This document shows, one piece after another, positions 35,621 to 43,618 of a DNA stretch of 64,000 bases. The first letter of the stretch is position 1. Each line of letters opens with the position of its first letter. Source of the stretch: Aquimonas sp. (GTDB lineage Bacteria; Pseudomonadota; Gammaproteobacteria; Xanthomonadales; Xanthomonadaceae); assembly GCA_022241605.1 (NCBI GenBank), contig JAKOMQ010000016.1, positions 1 to 64,000 on the forward strand, written 5' to 3'. The notes below the pieces were generated by a model. The model saw only the letters and a program-made list of their open reading frames with translations. It did no database searches and was not told the DNA's origin. The position numbers and the translations under genes are program-made.

Positions 35621-36858
35621 CGCTTTCGGCAGCGATCGGCCTGTCAACTCAGGCCGCCAGCGCGCCTGCAGCATCCGACCCGATACCGCGCCTGCAGGTT
35701 CTGCACTGGCCCACCGAACAGGCCGCGCTGACACCCTCCCTGACCGCCGATCACCGCGCCGGCCGCTTTCTGCTGAGCTGGCAGGAGCGTCTTCCCGCGG
35801 GCTGTGCCAGGCTCATGCTGGCCACGATCTCGCTGGATGGCGCAGGCGGCGAATCTCGTGAAGTGGCTCGCGGCTGCGACTGGTTCGTCAACTGGGCCGA
35901 CCATCCGCGGATGGCGGTGGCCGACAACGGCGACTGGTTGGGCTTCTGGCTGCAGAAGGAAGGCCCGGGCACCTATCACTACGGCATCCGCGTGGTGCGC
36001 TCGCAGGACGAGGGCCGCAGCTGGTCAGCGCCGCTGACTCCGCATGATGACGGCACCCTTAGCGAACACGGTTTTGTCTCGCTGGCGGCCGCTGGCGAGG
36101 ACCGCATGCTGATGATTTGGCTCGACGGCCGCTACACCGCCGGTGGCGGCGACCATGGCCATGATCACAGCGGGCACGAAGGCCCGATGAGCCTGCGCGC
36201 GGCGGTGCTGCGTCGCGATGGCAGCATCGAGGCGCCGGCCGAGATCGACGCGCGGGTCTGCTCCTGCTGCCCCACCGCCTTGCTGCGCGAGGCCGATGGC
36301 CGCCACCTCGCGGTGTGGCGCGACCGCAGTGAGCACGAGGTGCGCGACATCGCCTTCGGTCGCCGCGATGCGCGCGGCTGGCGCGGGCTTGGCCTCGTGC
36401 ATGCCGACAACTGGCGAATCGAGGCCTGTCCGGTCAACGGCCCGGCGCTGGCGCTGCAGTCGCGGCGACCGGTGGTGGCCTGGTCGACCATGCCCGACGC
36501 ACGCTCGATGTCGGTGCAGCTGCGCGCACTGGACGATCGCAGCGCACCGCTGACCCTGGAGGAGGGCCCGGGTGTATTGGGACGGGTTGCGTTGGCGCCT
36601 TTTGGCAAGGGTGTGCTGGCCGCCTGGTTGGGCAGTGGTGCTCCGGGCGAATCGGTGCTGCGTCTTGCGCTGCTGGATGCCGAGCTGAAGGAGCGCACGC
36701 GCATGGATGTGGTCACCTTGCCGGCGGGTCGGGCGATTGGCATGCCGAGTCTGGCGGCACTTGGAGAGGTGGGAGTGCTGGCCTGGACCGAGCCTGACCC
36801 CAAGCAGCCGGGAAAGACGGCCCTGCAAGTGCGGCGGATCGAGGCTGCACGGCCCTGA
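35587..36858 (+). CDS. exported beta-propeller protein with CSCC and His-rich motifs
   Basis: A 423-residue periplasmic or secreted protein related to sialidase-fold (BNR/Asp-box) propellers. Start GTG 35587 lies inside the receptor gene, seven bases after GGAG, and gives a clean signal peptide ending near QAASA. One Asp box is visible (SQDEGRSWSAP, residues 139-149). A His-rich loop (DHGHDHSGHEG, about residues 189-199) and a CSCCPT motif (Cys225, 227, 228) are unusual for a sialidase and suggest metal binding. Coupled to the TonB receptor by overlap, so a role in handling its cargo is likely. Sialidase activity is not supported. Confidence 0.7.
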   Translation: MVRTQLAAPFLALSAAIGLSTQAASAPAASDPIPRLQVLHWPTEQAALTPSLTADHRAGRFLLSWQERLPAGCARLMLATISLDGAGGESREVARGCDWFVNWADHPRMAVADNGDWLGFWLQKEGPGTYHYGIRVVRSQDEGRSWSAPLTPHDDGTLSEHGFVSLAAAGEDRMLMIWLDGRYTAGGGDHGHDHSGHEGPMSLRAAVLRRDGSIEAPAEIDARVCSCCPTALLREADGRHLAVWRDRSEHEVRDIAFGRRDARGWRGLGLVHADNWRIEACPVNGPALALQSRRPVVAWSTMPDARSMSVQLRALDDRSAPLTLEEGPGVLGRVALAPFGKGVLAAWLGSGAPGESVLRLALLDAELKERTRMDVVTLPAGRAIGMPSLAALGEVGVLAWTEPDPKQPGKTALQVRRIEAARP

Positions 36859-37064
36859 TTTGCTCGCGAGCGTGGCCAAGCCCTGCAGACGGGCGGCTGC
36901 ATCGCGTAGCGCCTTGCCTGCGGGCCGGATTGAAGTCCGCCCTGATCGAGGGTCGGGTCGCCGCCCGGTACCAGTCCAGACCCTGCGTTCGCTTTCGGCC
37001 CCGGCACGCATTCGGGAGTTAGGCGTCTCGTTCAATCAGCGGACGCACCTTCCCGGAGACCACC

Positions 37065-38219
37065 ATGACCCGCGCACGCAACACCCTTCTCGCCCTGCTC
37101 GGCGGCCTTTGCGCCGCGCTGCCGGCGTTTGCCGAGGACATTGCCTTCGTCACCGCGCAGGCGCCGATCAACGCGGTGCTGGTGTACGACGTCGAGACCA
37201 TGACCGAACGCGCACGCATTACCGGCTTTGGCGTGGAGCCCTCGCGCATGGTCGCCAATCCGGATCGTTCGCGCCTGTATCTGGTCAGCCGGGTGCTGGC
37301 CTCGGGCGGCCAACCCGCGCAGATGCGCGTGCACGTCCTGAGTGCATCGCGGAGGACGATTCTGCGCACTGCAGTGGTCGGTCAGGCGACAGGGCGCACG
37401 CTCGCGATCAGCCCCGACGGCCGCCGGCTCTACGTGTGGAAGCTCACCTCGCCGCCGCAGGCAATCAGCGTCGCCGTGCTGGACTCGGCCACGCTGGCCG
37501 AGGTCGGGGAGGTTCCCCTGCCCTGGGCCCTGTGCGGACCGATCGCCAAGGACATCGCCGTCGCCCCCGATGGCCGGATCGTTGCCAGCGGATGTGCCGA
37601 CGGCCTGCGCGTGATCGATCCGGACACGCTCCTGCCAAGCACGCTGCCGATCGCCACCGATCTGCTTCCGGATCTGATCGGATTCTCGCCCAACGGCCAG
37701 GAGATCTACCTGCGCCACACCAGCACCGCCAGCACCCAGCAGCCGCGTCTTGCCGCGGTCCATCTGGTCTCGGGTGTGCGCGCCGAGATCAACTTCGCGC
37801 TGCCGCCCGACGGCCCGGCGTTCGCTGGTGCGGTGCCGGTGCGCATGGCGCGCGTGCGGCGGCCGTCGGACCCGACGGGCGATCCGACCATATTCGTTAC
37901 CTATGCGCCCACCATGGGCGGCGCGCCGCCGATGGCCTCGGCCCGGGCCAGCGAGCTGCTGCCGCCGGACCGACGGTTGACCCGCTTGACTTCGCTCGGT
38001 GTGCCGTCGGCGACGATCTTCGGCGCCAGCGAAGACGGCCGGGTCGGCGTGTTTGGCAACCAGCGCATCCTGCGACGCGTGAAGCTCGACACCGTCGGCC
38101 CCGAACCGATCGCGACCGATGGTGACTTCATCGAGGTCGCGCCGTCCGGGCAAAGCCCTTTGCAGCTCAGCGACATCATCCTCGCGCGCCCGCTGCTGGA
38201 GGACGGATTCGAGCAGTGA
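37065..38219 (+). CDS. secreted YVTN-like beta-propeller protein with DGFE tail
   Basis: 384 residues with a signal peptide ending ALPAFA. Repeats of about 45 residues (LVYDVETMTERARI..., LAISPDGRRLYVW, IAVAPDGRIVAS, IGFSPNGQEIYL) show a seven-bladed propeller of the YVTN/cytochrome cd1-like type. No catalytic residues are identified. The protein ends LLEDGFEQ, the C-terminal motif shared with two other exported proteins in the window. CGGAG precedes ATG 37065. Function unknown. Confidence 0.7.
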   Translation: MTRARNTLLALLGGLCAALPAFAEDIAFVTAQAPINAVLVYDVETMTERARITGFGVEPSRMVANPDRSRLYLVSRVLASGGQPAQMRVHVLSASRRTILRTAVVGQATGRTLAISPDGRRLYVWKLTSPPQAISVAVLDSATLAEVGEVPLPWALCGPIAKDIAVAPDGRIVASGCADGLRVIDPDTLLPSTLPIATDLLPDLIGFSPNGQEIYLRHTSTASTQQPRLAAVHLVSGVRAEINFALPPDGPAFAGAVPVRMARVRRPSDPTGDPTIFVTYAPTMGGAPPMASARASELLPPDRRLTRLTSLGVPSATIFGASEDGRVGVFGNQRILRRVKLDTVGPEPIATDGDFIEVAPSGQSPLQLSDIILARPLLEDGFEQ

Positions 38220-38392
38220 GCTCAGCGCGGTGCGTAGGCTGGCGGCAGCATCGGCATGCCGAGCATCGCGGAGGATGCAGCGATGGCGATCCGCCTCCGG
38301 CGCCAGCGCGACTGGATTCAGTCGGAGGGAGCCTGCGTGAGACGGCTTTCGGTCGAGCCTGTGCGGCCTTGATCCGGCCGGGTTCGGTGGCA

Positions 38393-38428
38393 ATGCCTCC
38401 GCCCGGGGCGTCGCCCGGGCGGAGGCAT
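38393..38428. terminator. strong hairpin between convergent genes
   Basis: A 15-bp or longer GC-rich stem (ATGCCTCCGCCCGGG paired with its complement, small loop). It lies between the convergent propeller and amidase genes. Neither side has a T-run, so it may be a Rho-assisted or structural transcript end. Confidence 0.55.
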
Positions 38429-38440
38429 CGATTCAAGCGC

Positions 38441-40111
38441 TTATTGCACCCGGAACTGCACGTTGTCCATGTAGACGTAGACATCGAAGCTGGTCTGCGC
38501 GCGCCGCAGCACGATCGCGTCCAGGGTGACCTGGCTGGCCGTGATCACGCCGTTGCCGCCGGCCCAGGCGGTCCACTGCGCGGAGTTGTCGAGCATCACC
38601 TCGTGGAAGGTCCAGGTGTTGGGCTGCAGGGTGCGCGCCACCGAGATCTCGGTGCCGTCGCTGTCGTCCACCAGGAACTGCACGCTGACCCCGCTGGCGC
38701 CGGTGTAGAACCAGGCGCCGAGGCGGCCGCCGGCCTTTTGCAGGCGCACGTTGTTGGCCGGCGTGCCGCCGCCGGACAGCAGGCGCACGAACCAGTCGGC
38801 ATTGCTGCTGGGGTTGTCGCGCAGGAACAGCTGCAGGCTCCACTGGCCGGCGCGGGCCTCGATGTTGGAGCGCTGGGCGCTGGACACGCTGGAGATGCCG
38901 ACCGTGCTGCCCGAGAACGTGGGTGCGGTGTTGAAGCGGCCTACCGTGGTCTCAAAACTCTCGAGGATCGTAGCTGCGGCCGGCGGCGGCGGCGGGGGCG
39001 GCGGCGTGGTGCCGCTCAGACGCTGCACGAGGGTCGGCAGCCAGGGCAGCAGCAGGCCGGGGCAGGAGTTGCTGGTGTGGCCGGACCACTCCTTGTGGCC
39101 GCGGATATAGGTGCGGTTCTTCTGGATGCCATAGCGGTTGACCACCCAGCGGCTGATGTCGGTCAGGGCATCCAGCTGTGAGGTGCGCGGCGAGAAGTTG
39201 ATGAAGGTTCCGACCACGCTGATGCCGACGTTGTTGGTGTTGTGGTTGCCGACGTGGGCGCCAGTGCGGGCGGGGTCGCGGCCCTGGTAGGTGCGGCCGT
39301 CGATGCCCACGCTGTAGTGATAGCCGAAGTCGCACCAGCCCCTGTTGTCGATGTGGTAGGCCTGCATCTGGCGCATCCGCGCCGGCGAGCTGATCGAATC
39401 GTTGTTCGGCGTGCCGGTGTGATGGATGGTCAGGTAGCGCGGGCTGTGGGTGCTGCCGCAGGCGCCGGTGGCGCGGGCGCCCCAGGCCGCGCGCGAGACG
39501 ACGCCCGGTGCCAGCGGCGTCGCCTTGGCCTGGGTCTGCTCGACCTCAAAGGGCAGATCGCGAGCCAGCACGCCCTGCTTGGGCAGGGCTTCGGTCAGCG
39601 GCTCGGCGCGCAGGAAGTGCAGTTTGGTTTTGCCGCCCTGCAGGCCGATCCGTGCGGCCGGACGCGGCAGCAGCGCGCGGCCGACATGGGCCTCGCCTTC
39701 GCTCCAGGTGATCTCCACCGTGCCGGAATCCAGCAGCCGGCCCTTGCCGTCGAAGGACTCCCACACCAGGCCCTCCGGCTGGGGGCCGTCCAGCAGCAGG
39801 GCCACGCCGTACAGCGGGCTGCCGTCGATGGTCTCGACAACGCCGCCATCGGCGAAGAAAGCATCCAGGCCCAGGCCGAGCGCCGACACCTCGTCGCCAT
39901 CGACATAGAACGGCGTTTCTGCAGCGAGGCCGCTGATCAGCGACTCTTCCTGCAGCCAAGGCAGCTGCCAGCGCTTGAGGTCATCCGGAATCTCCTGCGC
40001 GGGCAGGGTCTGGGCGCCGAGCAGGGCGGGTGCGGACAGGGCCAGCGTGATCAGCGCGGCGTGCAGCGAGCGCGCCGCGCGGGCGCGGCGACGTGGGTTT
40101 GCAACGGACAT
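38441..40111 (-). CDS. secreted N-acetylmuramoyl-L-alanine amidase (PGRP type) with C-terminal jelly-roll
   Basis: 556 residues. A signal peptide (to about residue 34) is followed by an unassigned domain (to about 200). The Amidase_2/PGRP domain spans about residues 205-365, with zinc-ligand regions LTIHHTGTPN and RGHKEWSGH...NSCPG and the core YHYSVGIDGRTYQGR. An eight-Pro linker follows, then a C-terminal beta-sandwich (ILESFETTVGRF... to the end) resembling carbohydrate-binding jelly-rolls. It cleaves the lactyl-amide bond of peptidoglycan outside the cytoplasm. The frame extends upstream of ATG 40111 without a plausible signal peptide. Confidence 0.85.
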   Translation of the reverse strand: MSVANPRRRARAARSLHAALITLALSAPALLGAQTLPAQEIPDDLKRWQLPWLQEESLISGLAAETPFYVDGDEVSALGLGLDAFFADGGVVETIDGSPLYGVALLLDGPQPEGLVWESFDGKGRLLDSGTVEITWSEGEAHVGRALLPRPAARIGLQGGKTKLHFLRAEPLTEALPKQGVLARDLPFEVEQTQAKATPLAPGVVSRAAWGARATGACGSTHSPRYLTIHHTGTPNNDSISSPARMRQMQAYHIDNRGWCDFGYHYSVGIDGRTYQGRDPARTGAHVGNHNTNNVGISVVGTFINFSPRTSQLDALTDISRWVVNRYGIQKNRTYIRGHKEWSGHTSNSCPGLLLPWLPTLVQRLSGTTPPPPPPPPAAATILESFETTVGRFNTAPTFSGSTVGISSVSSAQRSNIEARAGQWSLQLFLRDNPSSNADWFVRLLSGGGTPANNVRLQKAGGRLGAWFYTGASGVSVQFLVDDSDGTEISVARTLQPNTWTFHEVMLDNSAQWTAWAGGNGVITASQVTLDAIVLRRAQTSFDVYVYMDNVQFRVQ

Positions 40112-40612
40112 GGGTTTGGAGCCTCCCCGGAAGTGGATACGACGGCGTTCTCCAGAACGCCTGCGTGGGCGCCGCGGCCATCGGGCCGGGCGTCGTCTGT
40201 CGTCCCTGACGGCTGCCCCCAAGCAGCCTTCCCTGCACCGGCACGGATGGTCCCGGCTGCGGGCGAAGGGTGTCCGGGAACCCGGATCAATGTCAATGAC
40301 TATTACGTTATCGGTGCGTTTCGGACGTGTGATACCCGGGTGCAAGTACCTGATCGGCTTGAACTGCCGCCGTTCCAACGGGTGAGAAGTTTGCGCCCGG
40401 ATCGATTGGCCACCTGCGTGCCAGCTGTGGTCCCAGGGTTCGAATGTCGGAATACGCCCCCTGCCGCGGTCGCTGTGCGGGAGCGCAGCGGCGCCGGCGG
40501 AGGTCGCTTGCATGTGCCGGCAAGAAAGTGAACGATTGTCAAAAGCCTCGTCCGCGTTTCCGGCGAGGCTGTTTTCCTTCCGCCATCGCCCGGCGCCCTG
40601 CAGGCCCTGCTC
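40112..40612. other. 500-base divergent intergenic region
   Basis: Between the amidase and a cytochrome c-type gene. No gene is supported. It contains an AT-richer patch at 40288-40315 (probable amidase promoter region; TTGACA occurs on the minus strand there) and a hairpin with T-run at 40544-40575. A GGTTCGAAT stretch at 40437 resembles a tRNA T-loop but has no stem. Confidence 0.4.
40544..40575 (+). terminator. terminator-like hairpin in the leader of the cytochrome gene
   Basis: Stem AGCCTCG with CGAGGCT, inner CCG/CGG pairs, followed by GTTTT. On the minus side AAAA precedes the stem, so it could work in both directions. It lies 38 bases before ATG 40613, so it is either the end of an unseen transcript or an attenuator. 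Confidence 0.5.
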
Positions 40613-41128
40613 ATGTCGATCCGCTCACTGGCGACCCTCGCGCCCAGTACCCGTCGCACTGCTGCCCGCGCTGCCGTCGCGCTGATGCTTGGCCTGTGCC
40701 TGCCCTCGGCGGTACTTGCCCAGGCCACGGCTTGCGACGATCTGTCCGCGCTGCCGATCACCCCGCGGGTGGACTATCTGACCGAGATCCAGCCGATCTG
40801 GGAGATCCGCTGCGCCAACTGCCACGTCAACCACAGCGGCTCGCCCTCGGCAGAGCTGGATCTCAACGAGGAGGCGAGCTGGGCGGCGCTCTACGCCATG
40901 CCCAGCCTGATCGCGGAGGGCCGGCTGATGGTGCGGCCCGGTGATCCGGGAGCGAGCTTCCTGCTGGAGAAGCTGCGCTGCGAGCAGCCGCAGGCGGGCG
41001 AGCGCATGCCGCGCGGACGCCTGCCGATCCCGCTGACGGAGCAGGCGCTGGTGCGCGACTGGATTGCCCAGGGCGCGCGCGAGCAGCCGCCGCTGTTCAT
41101 CGACGGTTTCGAAGACGAGGCGCCCTGA
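40613..41128 (+). CDS. secreted mono-haem cytochrome c-like protein with DGFE tail
   Basis: 171 residues. A signal peptide ends near AVLAQ; haem site CANCH is at residues 67-71 in IQPIWEIRCANCH, the pattern of planctomycete-type cytochrome c domains (EIQPI...C..CH). A Met ligand candidate is in GERMPRG. The protein ends PPLFIDGFEDEAP, carrying the same C-terminal DGFE motif as two other exported proteins here. A periplasmic electron-transfer role is inferred; it precedes a PQQ-type dehydrogenase gene by 71 bases, which could be its partner. Confidence 0.8.
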   Translation: MSIRSLATLAPSTRRTAARAAVALMLGLCLPSAVLAQATACDDLSALPITPRVDYLTEIQPIWEIRCANCHVNHSGSPSAELDLNEEASWAALYAMPSLIAEGRLMVRPGDPGASFLLEKLRCEQPQAGERMPRGRLPIPLTEQALVRDWIAQGAREQPPLFIDGFEDEAP

Positions 41129-41199
41129 CTGCCTTTTGGGACGTGCGCGTGACGCTGGCTGCGCTAGTGTGGTAGCCCATTCAACCGTCTGGAGGCCCC

Positions 41200-42426
41200 A
41201 TGCGTCCTGTCCCTGCGTTGCACCCCCTCGCCCTGGCCCTGCTGGCGGGCTTTGCGTTGAGCGCCTGCGGCCCCTCCGGCGGCCAAGCCAACGCCTCGGC
41301 AGAGCCTGCCGCGGCGCCCAGTGAGGCAGGGGCGGAAGCTGCGTCCACCGCAGCGATCGAGACCCGCGAGGTCGCCAGTCAGCTCGGCCCGATCACGGTC
41401 AGCACCCTGGCCACGGGGCTTGAAAACCCCTGGGCCGTGGCGCTGCTGCCCGATGGTCGCCTGCTGGTCACCGAGCGCGCGGGCAAGCTGCGCATCGTCG
41501 GCACCGACGGCCAGCTGTCCGAACCGCTGGCCGGCCTGCCGCCGATCCTGGCCGAGGGCCAGGGCGGCCTGATGGACGTGGTGGCGGCGCCTGACTTCGC
41601 CACCAGTGGGCGCATCTATCTGGGCTACTCGGAGCCCGGCCAGGGCCGCGAGGCCAGCACCGCGGTGGCGCATGCGCGTCTGCTGGACGACCGCATCGAG
41701 GATCTCACCGTGGTGTTCAGCCAGACCCCCAAGCTGGAGACCCGCCACCACTTCGGCGTGCGGCTGGTGTTCGACGATGCGGGCTACCTGTTCATCACCC
41801 TCGGCGACCGCGGCGTGCGCCCGACCAGCCAGGACCTCGGCAGCCACATGGGCGGCGTGATCCGCATCTTCCCGGACGGCCGCGTGCCCGAGGACAACCC
41901 CTTCGTCGGTCGCGACGACGCCCTGCCGGAGTTCTGGAGCTACGGCCACCGCAACCAGCAGGGCGCGGCTCTCAACCCGTGGACGCGCGCCCTGTGGACC
42001 CACGAGCACGGCCCGCGCGGCGGCGACGAGATCAACATCCCGCAGCCCGGCAAGAACTACGGCTGGCCGATCGCCACCCACGGCATCAATTACTCGGGCG
42101 AGGTCATCCCCGAGGCGCAGGGCACCCACGTCGAAGGCACCGAGCCGCCGCACCACGTCTGGGAAGTCTCGCCCGGCGTCAGCGGCATGGCCTTCTATGA
42201 CCACGAGCGATTCCAGGCCTGGCAGGGCAGCCTGTTCGTCGGCGCCCTGGCCCAGCGCAACCTGATCCGGCTGAGCCTGGACGGCGATCGCATCACCGGC
42301 GAAGAGCGCCTCCTCGGCGAACTCGGCTGGCGCATCCGCGATGTCCGCGTCGGCCATGACGGCGCGGTTTACGTGGTCACCGACGAGATCCCCGGCCGCG
42401 TGCTGAAGCTGGAGCTGGCGGGCTGA
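41200..42426 (+). CDS. PQQ-dependent aldose sugar dehydrogenase-like lipoprotein
   Basis: 408 residues. The lipobox (FALSAC) makes it a lipoprotein; a disordered Ala/Glu linker runs to about residue 60; then a soluble glucose/sorbosone dehydrogenase propeller (GLENPWAVALLPDGRLLVTER, GQGGLMDVV, HHFGVRLVFD, SYGHRNQQGAAL, HEHGPRGGDEIN), as in YliI. His and Arg/Asn of these loops bind PQQ and calcium in relatives. It oxidises sugars in the periplasm; no PQQ biosynthesis gene is in the window. GGAGG precedes ATG 41200. Confidence 0.9.
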   Translation: MRPVPALHPLALALLAGFALSACGPSGGQANASAEPAAAPSEAGAEAASTAAIETREVASQLGPITVSTLATGLENPWAVALLPDGRLLVTERAGKLRIVGTDGQLSEPLAGLPPILAEGQGGLMDVVAAPDFATSGRIYLGYSEPGQGREASTAVAHARLLDDRIEDLTVVFSQTPKLETRHHFGVRLVFDDAGYLFITLGDRGVRPTSQDLGSHMGGVIRIFPDGRVPEDNPFVGRDDALPEFWSYGHRNQQGAALNPWTRALWTHEHGPRGGDEINIPQPGKNYGWPIATHGINYSGEVIPEAQGTHVEGTEPPHHVWEVSPGVSGMAFYDHERFQAWQGSLFVGALAQRNLIRLSLDGDRITGEERLLGELGWRIRDVRVGHDGAVYVVTDEIPGRVLKLELAG

Positions 42427-42679
42427 GGGGGCGCGTCGCCGCTGCTGTGCTGCCTGCCTGGGCGCGCCCATCGAGCGATGGCTCGCTCTACCGCGCGGCG
42501 GCCAGCGCTCGACCGACTGCCCCCATCGCCCTGATGGATCCCGAATGCCGAGCGACACACGGTACTGCTGGGCCTGCCTGCGGCCCTGACATTGCCGCGG
42601 CGCATCCAGCGCCCGCAAGGCGCTGCTGCAGGCCCTCCCTTACCCCATCGTCCGTCCCATCCCCACCCGAGGTCACGCC

Positions 42680-43555
42680 ATGCCCCATCGTCTGTTGATT
42701 CCCGCCCTGCTTGCGGCGCTCATCACCCCTTACGCCCACGCCCACAACCACGGCGGCGCCGCCAAAGCTGCCACGGAAGTTTCCGGGGAGCAGCTCGCGT
42801 CAGGACTCGAGGGCGCCATCGCCGGCGACTGGCGCACGCCCGAGAACGTGGCCCGCGATCGCTTCCGCAATCCTGCGGCCACGCTTGCGTTCTTCGGCGT
42901 CGATCCGTCGATGACGGTGCTCGAAATCAGCCCCGGCAGCGGCGCGTGGTGGACCGAGATCCTCGGCCCTTGGCTCAAGCAGGGCGGTGGCGCTTACGTC
43001 GCTGCCATCACAGACCCGGCCAAGACCACGTCCGAGCGCGCGCGCGACTACTTCACCGGCGACAACGCCAAGTTCCGCGAGCGGCTGGCCGCCGCGCCCG
43101 AGCAGTTCAGCGGCGTCAGCCTGATCGAGGTCGACCCGTCCGCCCCGGTCTACGGCGCCCCCGGCTCGGCCGACGCCGTGTTGACCTTCCGCAACCTGCA
43201 CGGCTGGATTCGCAACGGCCAGGCCGAGGCGCAGATGCAGGCCTTCTTCGAGGTGCTGAAGCCGGGCGGCGTGCTGGGCGTGGAGCAGCACCGCGCGCTG
43301 GCCGACGTGCCGCCCGACCAGATCCGTGGCTACGTCAGCGAAGCCCAGGTCATCGCGCTCGCCGAGGCCGCCGGTTTCGTGCTTGAGGAGCGCAGCGAGA
43401 TCAATGCCAACCCCAAGGACGACCGCGACCATCCCAACGGCGTCTGGTCGCTACCGCCCAACCTGAACGTACCGGAGGGCGAGGACAGGGCGGTCTACGA
43501 AGCGATCGGCGAGTCCGACCGCATGACCCTGCGCTTTCGCAAGCCGGCGGGCTGA
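42680..43555 (+). CDS. methyltransferase-fold protein with a signal peptide
   Basis: 291 residues. A signal peptide (to about AHAHNHGG) precedes a class I SAM-dependent methyltransferase fold: VLEISPGSGAWWTEIL (motif I) near residues 80-95, then DAVLTFRNLHGWI and LKPGGVLGVEQHRA. This matches a family of predicted exported methyltransferases (COG4798-like). SAM is not known to be available in the periplasm, so either the signal-like segment is retained or the fold has another function. GAGG precedes ATG 42680. Confidence 0.75.
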   Translation: MPHRLLIPALLAALITPYAHAHNHGGAAKAATEVSGEQLASGLEGAIAGDWRTPENVARDRFRNPAATLAFFGVDPSMTVLEISPGSGAWWTEILGPWLKQGGGAYVAAITDPAKTTSERARDYFTGDNAKFRERLAAAPEQFSGVSLIEVDPSAPVYGAPGSADAVLTFRNLHGWIRNGQAEAQMQAFFEVLKPGGVLGVEQHRALADVPPDQIRGYVSEAQVIALAEAAGFVLEERSEINANPKDDRDHPNGVWSLPPNLNVPEGEDRAVYEAIGESDRMTLRFRKPAG

Positions 43556-43618
43556 GGCTGCATCGAGTATCCGGCGGGGGTGGGCCTTGCGCGGTTGGGG
43601 AGGCGGACGCGATTGGGG

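Noticed and set aside
33596..35734. A 712-codon antisense frame over the TonB receptor
   Set aside because: Shadow of the receptor; no start site, no domain.
35587..36858. Calling the propeller protein a sialidase
   Set aside because: Only one clear Asp box and none of the sialidase Arg triad could be identified; the Cys and His motifs point elsewhere.
40430..40455. A tRNA-like T-loop (GGTTCGAAT)
   Set aside because: Flanking bases cannot form the T-stem and no anticodon or acceptor stem is present.
40112..40513. A 134-codon N-terminal extension of the PGRP amidase
   Set aside because: It would bury the signal peptide and contains no recognisable sequence; ATG 40111 gives a normal secreted protein.
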